From Streptomyces sp. MMG1533 (GTDB lineage: Bacteria; Actinomycetota; Actinomycetes; Streptomycetales; Streptomycetaceae): 64,000 nucleotides of DNA. Location: NCBI RefSeq assembly GCF_001279775.1, contig NZ_LGDG01000272.1:1-64000 (forward strand), given 5' to 3'. The notes under the pieces are model-generated. The model saw nothing but the letters and a program-made list of their open reading frames with translations, made no database searches and was not told the DNA's origin. The number at the start of each line of letters is the position of its first letter. Within the stretch, counting starts at the first letter, position 1. Shown in pieces: positions 27,640 through 34,639 of the stretch. The translations under genes and the position numbers were made by a program.

Positions 27640-28898
27640 GCCCGCACAACGCCCCCAGGACCCCGCGCGACGCCGTCGTGATCGGGGCCGGCATGACCGG
27701 GCTCGCCACTGCCTGGTTCCTCCAGGAAGCCGGTGTCGAGGTCACCGTCGTCGACCGTCGGCATGTCGCGGCCGGCGCGTCCTGGGGAAACGCCGGCTGG
27801 CTCTCCCCCGCCCTCGCCGTACCGCTGCCCGAGCCGGGCGCCCTGCGGCTGGGGCTGCGCACCCTGCTCTCGCCGGCCTCGCCCCTCTACATCCCGCCCC
27901 GCGCGGACCCGCGTCTGGCCCGGTTCCTGCTGTCGTTCAGCCGCAACTGCACTCCGCGGCGCCGGCGGATCGCCATGAGCGCCCTCGCCCCGCTGAACCG
28001 GCAGGCGCAGGCCGCGTACGACGAACTCGCCCGGGGCGGCGTCGCCGAGCCGACCCACCAGAGCGACCCGTGCCTCATCGCCTTCACCACCGAGGCTGCC
28101 CGCACGCCGTTCCTCCACGAGCTGGAGGCGGTGCGCGCGGCCGGCCAGAGCGTCGACTACGACCTGCTCTCCGGGGCCGAGGCCCGGGCCATGGAGCCGG
28201 CGCTGTCGGAACGGACCGGCGCCGCCGTACGACTGCACGGCCAGCGCTTCCTGAACCCGGGGGCCTATGCCGCGGCGCTCGCCGACGCGGTGCGTGAGCG
28301 GGGCGGCAAGGTCGTCGAGGGTCTGCGGGTCACCCGGGTACAGGATCACGGGAGCGAAGTCGCCGTGGTCGCCTCCGACGGTACGGACCTGCGCGCCGAC
28401 ACGGCCGTTCTCGCCAACGGAGCCTGGCTGAACCGGCTGGCGGCACCCTTCGGCGTCCGCGCCGCCGTCCAGTCCGGCCGCGGCTACAGCTTCACCCTGC
28501 CCGCCGAAGGACTGCCCACGGGGCCCACGTACTTCGCCGCCCAGCGCGTGGTCTGCACACCTCTGGGCGAGCGTGTACGGGTCGCCGGAATGATGGAGTT
28601 CACCGCCCCCGACCGGCCCGCGGACCCCCGCCGCGTCCAGGCCGTCATCGACGCGGCACGTCCCATGCTGCCCGGCGCCGACTTCAGCCGCCGTACCGAC
28701 GAATGGGCGGGCCCACGCCCCTGCACCGCGGACGGGCTGCCCCTCGTCGGCCCGACCCGCTCACCGCGCGTCCACGTCTGCGGCGGCCACGGGATGTGGG
28801 GCGTCGCCCTGGGCCCGCTGAGCGGCAAACTCCTCGCCGAGTCGATCGTGACCGGGCGGAGCGCCGCCGAACTCACTTCTCTGCATCCGCTCCGCTGA
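27636..28898 (+). CDS. FAD-dependent D-amino-acid dehydrogenase-like oxidoreductase (DadA family)
   Basis: The 420-residue DAO-superfamily flavoprotein opens with DAVVIGAGMTGLATAWFLQEAG, a Rossmann FAD-binding motif, and has GASWGNAGW, which is typical of DadA. The C-terminal WAGPRPCTADGLPLVGPTR followed by CGGHGMWGVALGPLSGKLLAE is the conserved flavin-contact region. It probably oxidises an amine or D-amino acid to the keto or imino product. It is coupled to the amidase by a 4-base overlap. Together: import, amide hydrolysis, oxidative deamination. The exact substrate cannot be read. Confidence 0.9.
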   Translation: MSPHNAPRTPRDAVVIGAGMTGLATAWFLQEAGVEVTVVDRRHVAAGASWGNAGWLSPALAVPLPEPGALRLGLRTLLSPASPLYIPPRADPRLARFLLSFSRNCTPRRRRIAMSALAPLNRQAQAAYDELARGGVAEPTHQSDPCLIAFTTEAARTPFLHELEAVRAAGQSVDYDLLSGAEARAMEPALSERTGAAVRLHGQRFLNPGAYAAALADAVRERGGKVVEGLRVTRVQDHGSEVAVVASDGTDLRADTAVLANGAWLNRLAAPFGVRAAVQSGRGYSFTLPAEGLPTGPTYFAAQRVVCTPLGERVRVAGMMEFTAPDRPADPRRVQAVIDAARPMLPGADFSRRTDEWAGPRPCTADGLPLVGPTRSPRVHVCGGHGMWGVALGPLSGKLLAESIVTGRSAAELTSLHPLR

Positions 28899-29165
28899 AC
28901 CGCCGGGAGGTACCGTCCATACGCCGGGATGGTGGTGAAGTGGCTTTGCGGGGACGGGAGTCGGTATGGAGCCCGGCGGTACTCCGGCGAAAGCGCCGCG
29001 ATACGGACGCGATCGACGGCAGGGCACAGTCATCCGCCGCGCGCTTCCTCTGGAACCCGCCCCGAAGCGGGGCCACAGGCGCTCGACGTGCGAACACGCG
29101 CCCGCCGGGCCATCGTGGGAAGGGAGTCGAAAACCCCTCGCCGCCATGTCCACCCGGGAGGGAAC

Positions 29166-29426
29166 ATGCAGCAGTACGAGATAACAGAGGCCCAGAAGAA
29201 GGCTTTCGAAGACAACGAGGCCGACTTCCGCAGACTCGACGACCAAATGCACGGCATCCAGGAAGCCGCCCGTGCGCGACTGATCGACAACGGCTGGGAC
29301 CCCGGCATCGAGGGCATTCCCTGCCTGGCCTGCCCGTGCCCCGACTTCATGGCAGACGGCCAGCTCGGACGATGCCGCAGAGGCGGCTGCGGACACCCGT
29401 TCGGCCGCCACGACCTGCCCCGCTGA
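29166..29426 (+). CDS. Small Cys-rich protein, possible zinc-binding, unknown function
   Basis: This 86-residue protein starts at ATG 29166 after GGGAGGGA. The N-terminal half is charged and probably helical (EITEAQKKAFEDNEADFRRL). The C-terminal third holds CLACPCPDFMADG, then CRRGGCGHPFGRH: five Cys and two His in about 30 residues, suggesting one or more zinc sites. I do not recognise the family. The 267-base gap before it (28899-29165) shows no gene and probably carries its promoter. Confidence 0.75.
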   Translation: MQQYEITEAQKKAFEDNEADFRRLDDQMHGIQEAARARLIDNGWDPGIEGIPCLACPCPDFMADGQLGRCRRGGCGHPFGRHDLPR

Positions 29427-29428
29427 CC

Positions 29429-29459
29429 CGGCCACCCGGCCACCGGCCACCCGGCCCTC
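29429..29459 (+). repeat. Short tandem repeat of CCGGCCAC
   Basis: About four imperfect copies of the 8-mer CCGGCCAC, one shortened to seven bases, directly follow the stop of the Cys-rich gene. It could be slippage-prone spacer DNA. Confidence 0.6.
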
Positions 29460-29563
29460 AAGAGCCGCACCCTGGCCCGCGCCACATCTTCCTCTACTTT
29501 CGTCCAAGCGGTCGTCGATCTTTGTCCATGGACGGGCTCGCCGCCCAGGGTGAGGGTGAGGCC

Positions 29564-29623
29564 ATGAGCGAATTAACGGTCGAGGACGGGGACTTCCAGC
29601 GCGACGGGCGCCCGGTTGCGTAG
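29564..29623 (+). pseudogene. 5' stub of a GH35 beta-galactosidase gene
   Basis: ATG 29564, after GAGGGTGAGG, reads MSELTVEDGDFQRDGRPVA and stops at TAG 29621. This matches how GH35 beta-galactosidases begin (a short lead, then DGxPxxLLSGALHYFR), cut off just before the conserved SGxxHY. It contains a TTA codon at position 4. The rest of the gene is not in the window. The stub ends 22 bases before an MFS gene, which marks a rearrangement junction. The identification rests on only 19 residues. Confidence 0.5.
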
Positions 29624-29645
29624 GCGCGCGATCGGAGACCGAGGG

Positions 29646-30851
29646 ATGCCGAGTGGCCTCATCGCGCTGGCACTGGGCGGTTTCGGTATCGGTCTGACCG
29701 AGTTCCTGATCGCGGGGCTGCTGCCGCAGGTGGCGTCGAGTCTCGCGGTGTCCGAGGCGGCCGCGGGCCGGCTGATCTCCGGATACGCGCTGAGTGTCGC
29801 GATCGGCGCGATCGCGCTGACCGCGGCGACGGCGCGGCTGCCCCGCAAGACGGTCCTGGTCGGCCTGGTGGCGTTGTTCGTCGTCGGCAACCTGGTGTCC
29901 GCTCTCGCACCGAGCTATCCGGTGATGCTGCTCGGGCGGATCGTCGCGGCGTTGTGCCACGGTTCGTTCTTCGGTATCGGCTCGCTGGTCGCTCGCAGTC
30001 TCGTCGCGCCGGAGAAGAAGTCCCGCGCGGTGGCGGTCATGTTCGCCGGGCTGACGGTGGCGAACGTGCTGGGCGTGCCGTTCGGTGCGCTGGTCGGTGA
30101 GCGGTGGGGCTGGAGGGCGGCCTTCTGGGCGGTCACCGCAATCGGCGTGCTCGCGCTGGCGGGAATCGTCACCCTCGTCCCCGGCTGGGCGGGCCAGACG
30201 CCTCCGCCGACAGTGACCGGCCGATTTGATCCGATACCGGCCGACGGTGTGCGGACCCAGTTGCGTGCTTTCCGGTCCTGGCAGGTCTGGTTGACGCTGA
30301 CGGCGACCGCGCTCAGCTATGGCGGGATGTTCGGGGCGTTCAGCTACATCGCCTACACGTTCACCGAGGTCGGCGGCTTCTCCTCGGCGGATGTCGCCTG
30401 GTTGCTGATGGTGTACGGCGTCGGTCTGGTCGTCGGGAACCTGGTCGGCGGGCGGGCGGCCGACCGTGACCGTGACCGCGCCCTGGTCCTCGCCCTGCTC
30501 GGACTCACCATCACCCTGGCCGTGTTCGGTCTGCTGGCCGGCAGCGCCACCGCGTCGGTGATCCTGGTGTTTCTGATGGGGCTGTTCGGGTTCGCCAGTG
30601 TGCCCGGCATGATCACTCGCGTCACCGACTTCGCCCACGGGGCGGCGCTGGCCGCCAGCGCCAACGTGTCCGCCTCCAACATCGGCAACGCGCTTGGCGC
30701 CTGGCTCGGGGGCCTGGCCATCACCGCGGGCCTCGGCTACACCGCGCCGCTCTACGTCGGCGCCGGTATCGTCCTGATCTCCGTGAGTGTCATGGCCGTT
30801 GCCGCACACCAAGCCCGGTCACCCGCGCGGCAGACCGACCAGTTCATCTGA
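29646..30851 (+). CDS. MFS transporter, DHA1-type drug/metabolite exporter
   Basis: The 401-residue protein has 12 predicted membrane segments. Motifs typical of the AraJ/Cmx-type DHA1 group are seen: GLTEFLIAGLLPQVA in helix 1, LGRIVAALCHGSFFGIG in helix 4, and GRAADRDRDRALVLALL after helix 8. It would be a proton-driven exporter. The ATG at 29646 has GGAG eight bases upstream. It converges on the CdsA-like gene only 14 bases away. It may export the product of the neighbouring CdsA/GNAT-aminotransferase pair, but that is inference. Confidence 0.85.
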   Translation: MPSGLIALALGGFGIGLTEFLIAGLLPQVASSLAVSEAAAGRLISGYALSVAIGAIALTAATARLPRKTVLVGLVALFVVGNLVSALAPSYPVMLLGRIVAALCHGSFFGIGSLVARSLVAPEKKSRAVAVMFAGLTVANVLGVPFGALVGERWGWRAAFWAVTAIGVLALAGIVTLVPGWAGQTPPPTVTGRFDPIPADGVRTQLRAFRSWQVWLTLTATALSYGGMFGAFSYIAYTFTEVGGFSSADVAWLLMVYGVGLVVGNLVGGRAADRDRDRALVLALLGLTITLAVFGLLAGSATASVILVFLMGLFGFASVPGMITRVTDFAHGAALAASANVSASNIGNALGAWLGGLAITAGLGYTAPLYVGAGIVLISVSVMAVAAHQARSPARQTDQFI

Positions 30852-30865
30852 GGACCGTCTTCGGG

Positions 30866-31669
30866 TCAGCGCAGGACAAGCAGGACGGCCAAGGCGATCA
30901 GCAGCGAGTCGATCCGGTCCAGCAGGCCGCCGGAGCCTGGTAGCCAACTACCGGCGTCCTTCGTCCGGGCACCTCTTTTGACCATGGATTCGAGCAGGTC
31001 GCCGGCCGGCCCGCCGACCGCCACGGCAACCGCCGTCGGCCAGCTCAGCGCGGACAGCACGGCGAGCACGCCGAGGCCTGCCGCGGCCCCGGCCAGGGTC
31101 CCGCTCCACCGCTTGGCCGGTGACAGTGGTGACAACCGCGGCCCGCCGAGTCGTCGACCGGCGAAGTACGCCGCGATGTCGGCGATCGAGACCGCCACGA
31201 ACAGCGCAAGCGCGCTCGCCCCGAGCACCACCAGCGCGGCCAGCACACTCAGCCAGGCCAGCCCGAGCAGTCCGGCACCGAGCCGGTGCAGGCCCTGGTC
31301 GGCGTCGCCGGCCAGGAGCGGCACCGCGGCCACCGCGAGCGCCCCGATCGCGACCACACGGAGCACCTGTCCGGGCGCCAACCAGGCGGCCAGCACTACG
31401 CCTGCCACCGCCGCGGCCAGCACCACCCGGTCCACCCAGCCCAGCCGCATCAGCCCGCCGAACTCCATCACCGCGATCACCCCGACCACGACGGCGATGG
31501 CCGCGGTTCCCGGACGGCCCAGCCAGAACGCACCGGTGACCAGTGGCACTCCGACCGCCCAGGCGCACCACCGGATCAGCAGCTCGCGGCGCCCGGACGC
31601 CGCCACCGCAATGCCGCTCAGCGCCAGCGCCCCACCGAGGCAGGGCGCCAGGGAAGCCACGGTGATCAC
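30866..31669 (-). CDS. CdsA-family phosphatidate cytidylyltransferase paralogue
   Basis: This 267-residue membrane protein has about seven helices. The C-terminal CDP-diglyceride synthase signature is visible: SMVKRGARTKDAGSWLPG followed by SGGLLDRIDS, with Ser where most CdsA have His before GG. Housekeeping CdsA uses CTP and phosphatidate. As a second copy beside an aminotransferase fusion it may act on another phospholipid or alkyl phosphate. The GTG at 31669 overlaps the TGA of the upstream gene (GTGA), so the two are coupled. An open frame upstream to 31873 lies inside the neighbour and is not used. Confidence 0.8.
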   Translation of the reverse strand: MITVASLAPCLGGALALSGIAVAASGRRELLIRWCAWAVGVPLVTGAFWLGRPGTAAIAVVVGVIAVMEFGGLMRLGWVDRVVLAAAVAGVVLAAWLAPGQVLRVVAIGALAVAAVPLLAGDADQGLHRLGAGLLGLAWLSVLAALVVLGASALALFVAVSIADIAAYFAGRRLGGPRLSPLSPAKRWSGTLAGAAAGLGVLAVLSALSWPTAVAVAVGGPAGDLLESMVKRGARTKDAGSWLPGSGGLLDRIDSLLIALAVLLVLR

Positions 31670-33444
31670 CGGGCGGCTCCGGCGGCGGGAACGCCCTCGG
31701 GCAGGGAAACGAGTGAGGCCGAACGGGGCCGCAGTTCGTCCAGGGCGGCCTGAAAGGCGGCCACAATGCGCGCGTTCTCGGCGGTGTCCTTGACCGCGAT
31801 ACGCACCGTGCGCCCGTGGTACTGAGACGACAGCGGCGAAAGGTCGCGCAGGTACACGTCGTGGCGGCGGCACTCGTTCACCACTTGTGCGGCACTCGGC
31901 CCGCCGTACGGCAGGGTCACGCCGATGAAGTTCGCCACGGCCTCATCGACCACCACGGTCTCGTCCAGCCCGGCCAGGTCGGCGGCCAGCTGCCGGCGCA
32001 GCGCGTGGGTGCGAAGCCGGCAGTCGACGTAGTACGCCGGGTCGCGCAGGGCTGCCACTGCGGCCAGCTGCGCCGGAAGGCTGACCGGCCAGGGCGGTGT
32101 CCATCGGCGCAGCTGCGCCGCGGTGTTCGGCTCGGCCACCAGGTAGGCGGCCCGCATGCCGGACAGTGCGTAGATCTTGGACAGTGAGGTGCAGACCACC
32201 ACCCGCGGGTCCGTCGCGGCGAGGCCGGCTAGCGACTCGGTCTGGTCGACATAGCCCAGGTACGCCTCGTCGATCCACCAGCGGGTTCGGGCCGGCGCGG
32301 CGGCGATCACCGAGCGCAGCTCCGCGGCCGGCGCGTGGCGGCCGGTCGGGTTGTTCGGGTTGACCACCACCACGAGGTCGTAGCGGCCGGACCCGACGGC
32401 AGCGGACAGCCGGGCCGGATCGATCCGCCAGCCGTCTTCGCGGCGCAACCGGAACCGGTCCACCCGGCATCCGATCACTCTCTCGGTGACGTGGGCGTAC
32501 TCGCCGTAGCCCGGGTCCATCAGAAGCACCCTGCTCTGCGGGGTCAGCCACCGGCCGAATGCCCTGAAGATCAGGTCGGATGAACCGGCGCCGACCGCGA
32601 GCGTCTCCGCCGGCAGCGCCCGGGCGGCGGCGATTTCCGCCAGCAGGCCCTCGGCGCCGGTCGGCGGCGAGGTCCGGGCGGCCCAGGCCGGATCCTCCGC
32701 GAGCGCCGCCCGCACCCCGGGGGCCGGCGGGAACCAGGCATCCAGCACGTCGGCCGCGACCACCTGATGGCGCCGGTGCAGGCTGCGGAAGTCGGTGCCG
32801 ATGGCGGTGAACGAGGCGCCGCCGTGTTCGCAGCCGTCCGGCCGGGGTGCGAACGGCACGTCCAGCCGCCAGTCCACTTCGGACCGCAGACGCGCCAGCG
32901 TCGTGCGGTAACGGTCCATCGTGACCTTCGTCAGCTCGCTCACGCCGCCGGTCAGCACCTCGAACGTCAACGCCCCGCTGTGGACGGTACGACCGACCGG
33001 GCGCAGGCCGGCGGCCAGGTACATGTCGAGCAGTTCGGTGCGCCCCATCGCCACCACCCGGCGACCGCCCCGGGCGGCGATCCAGCGCAGCGCCGCGTAC
33101 ATCAGCAGCGGTGCCGCTGCGGAGGCCCGCCAGCGCGGCTCGACGGTGAGGATGCGCACCTCGAACAGATCGCCCTCCGCCAGCAGCGGCAGGTCGTCGC
33201 GGGTCAGGTACTTGTCCAGCGCGTACCGCCCCAACCAGGGGGGAGTCAGGCTGACAAAGCCGATTCGGGCTGCGCCTCGCGCCGCGACCAGGTAGACGTT
33301 GTCGCCGTCCAGCCCGTCGCGAAGCCGCCCGGCCGGATCCGGCGCATGCTGGCCCAACTCCTGTGCGTACACCCGGTGACGGAGTTCGTGGATCCACTCG
33401 AGATCCTCCGGAGTAGCAGTGCGCAGCTGCAGGTCACGGCCCAT
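31666..33444 (-). CDS. GNAT acetyltransferase fused to PLP aminotransferase (fold type I)
   Basis: The 592-residue fusion has an N-terminal GNAT-like domain (about 1-175, RTATPEDLEWIHELRHRVY and FEVRILTVEPRWRASAAAPLL) and a C-terminal aminotransferase domain (about 225-585). The latter resembles histidinol-phosphate/threonine-phosphate enzymes, with VVVNPNNPTGRHAP, DEAYLGY and the PLP lysine near 423 in CTSLSKIYALSGMRAAY. It could transaminate or decarboxylate a phosphorylated amino acid and acylate the amine. The ATG at 33444 has AAAGAGG upstream. A 22-bp palindrome 86 bases upstream is a probable operator. Function beyond the families is unknown. Confidence 0.85.
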   Translation of the reverse strand: MGRDLQLRTATPEDLEWIHELRHRVYAQELGQHAPDPAGRLRDGLDGDNVYLVAARGAARIGFVSLTPPWLGRYALDKYLTRDDLPLLAEGDLFEVRILTVEPRWRASAAAPLLMYAALRWIAARGGRRVVAMGRTELLDMYLAAGLRPVGRTVHSGALTFEVLTGGVSELTKVTMDRYRTTLARLRSEVDWRLDVPFAPRPDGCEHGGASFTAIGTDFRSLHRRHQVVAADVLDAWFPPAPGVRAALAEDPAWAARTSPPTGAEGLLAEIAAARALPAETLAVGAGSSDLIFRAFGRWLTPQSRVLLMDPGYGEYAHVTERVIGCRVDRFRLRREDGWRIDPARLSAAVGSGRYDLVVVVNPNNPTGRHAPAAELRSVIAAAPARTRWWIDEAYLGYVDQTESLAGLAATDPRVVVCTSLSKIYALSGMRAAYLVAEPNTAAQLRRWTPPWPVSLPAQLAAVAALRDPAYYVDCRLRTHALRRQLAADLAGLDETVVVDEAVANFIGVTLPYGGPSAAQVVNECRRHDVYLRDLSPLSSQYHGRTVRIAVKDTAENARIVAAFQAALDELRPRSASLVSLPEGVPAAGAAR

Positions 33445-33529
33445 GAGCACCTCTTTCGACGCGGGGTGGTGGGACCGTTCCATCGTGGGGAACGCACGGT
33501 GGCGGCGACAGAGCCGAGCGACACACTCG

Positions 33530-33551
33530 GCCTGAGTACGCGTACTCAGGC
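33530..33551. promoter_or_regulatory. 22-bp perfect palindrome, probable operator
   Basis: GCCTGAGTACG is followed immediately by its exact complement, giving a 22-bp spacerless palindrome. It lies 86 bases upstream of the GNAT-aminotransferase start, in the 243-base gap after the next gene's stop at 33688. Both flanking genes read leftward, so it could be an operator for the aminotransferase operon or a terminator stem for the dehydrogenase gene. The lack of a loop favours protein binding. The rest of the gap shows no supported gene. Confidence 0.65.
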
Positions 33552-33687
33552 GCGGTCGTCTCCCGCGTGCTCCGTCCAGAACTGGTGGCGGGCCGCGTCA
33601 GGCCGCGAGGATCGCAGGTGATTCACCTCGTGGACAGCCGGAGCATCGGTCGGCCGCCGGTCGCCCCGAGCGGTGCCGTCTGCGTCC

Positions 33688-34563
33688 TCACTGTCGCGCG
33701 GTGTGGTCGTAGAACCCGTGACCGCTCTTGCGGCCCAGACGGCCGGCGGCGACCATGCGGCGCAGCAACGCGGGAGGCGCGTACAGCGGTTCCTTGAACT
33801 CCTCGTACATCGACTCCGCGACCGCCTGTGCGGTGTCGAGGCCGATGAGGTCGAGCAGGCGCAGCGGGCCCATGGGGTGGGCGCAGCCCAGTTCCATGCC
33901 GCGGTCGATGTCCTCGGGAGTCGCGGAGCCGGCCTCCACCATGCGCACGGCGGCGAGCAGATAGGGCACGAGGAGTGCGTTGACCACGAAGCCGGATCGG
34001 TCGGTCGCCTCGACGACCTCCTTGCCCAGGGCGTCGGAGACGAAGGCTCTGGCCCGTACGACGGTGTCGGGGCTTGTGGTGAGGGCCGGGATGATCTCGA
34101 CGAGGGTCTGCACGGGCACGGGGTTGAAGAAGTGGATGCCCAGGACATGGGTGGGCCGCCGGGTCGTCACCGCGAGGTCGACGATGGGGATCGACGAGGT
34201 GTTGGTGGCCAGAACGGCTTCGGCGTCCGTGACGATCTCGTCGAGGGTTTTCAGGACACCGGTCTTCAGGTCGCGGTTCTCGGCGACGGCCTCGATCACG
34301 AACTGGCGGTCGGCCATGGCCTTGAGGTCGTCGGTGAAGGTCAGGCGGGAGCGGGCGCCGTCCCGCGCCTCCTCGGTGATCTTGCCGCGGCGCAGAGCGC
34401 GGTCGAGGGAGGCCTCGACGCGCCGGCGGCCGGCCGCGGCGGCGTCGGAGGACGACTCGGCGACCAGTACGTCGATATCGCTGCCGCTGAGAGCGGCGAC
34501 TTCGGCGATGCCGGAGCCCATGAGACCGCAGCCGACGACGCCGAGGCGCGAGACAGTTTCCAT
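33688..34563 (-). CDS. 3-hydroxyacyl-CoA (3-hydroxybutyryl-CoA) dehydrogenase
   Basis: At 291 residues this is a single-function 3-hydroxyacyl-CoA dehydrogenase. It has an N-terminal NAD motif GVVGCGLMGSGIAE and the catalytic region ATNTSSIPI with HVLGIHFFNPVP (catalytic His). The C-terminal domain reads DRSGFVVNALLVPYLLAAV and ends KSGHGFYDH. It oxidises 3-hydroxyacyl-CoA to 3-oxoacyl-CoA, or acts in reverse in biosynthesis. ATG 34563 has AAAGGG upstream. It lies 76 bases downstream of icmF on the same strand and is probably cotranscribed. Confidence 0.93.
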   Translation of the reverse strand: METVSRLGVVGCGLMGSGIAEVAALSGSDIDVLVAESSSDAAAAGRRRVEASLDRALRRGKITEEARDGARSRLTFTDDLKAMADRQFVIEAVAENRDLKTGVLKTLDEIVTDAEAVLATNTSSIPIVDLAVTTRRPTHVLGIHFFNPVPVQTLVEIIPALTTSPDTVVRARAFVSDALGKEVVEATDRSGFVVNALLVPYLLAAVRMVEAGSATPEDIDRGMELGCAHPMGPLRLLDLIGLDTAQAVAESMYEEFKEPLYAPPALLRRMVAAGRLGRKSGHGFYDHTARQ

Positions 34564-34639
34564 GCGGGTGGCCCTTTGCGTGGGACGAAGAGTGGACAGG
34601 CGTGGACAGGCGTGTGTTCAGGGGGTGTTGGGGTCGTGC

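Noticed and set aside
31670..31873. Upstream extension of the CdsA-like gene
   Set aside because: It lies inside the GNAT-aminotransferase coding region in another frame and is Arg-rich; the GTGA overlap gives a proper start.
33552..33687. Possible gene remnant between the palindrome and the hydroxyacyl-CoA dehydrogenase
   Set aside because: Short open frames exist on both strands, but none gives a recognisable family or ribosome site.
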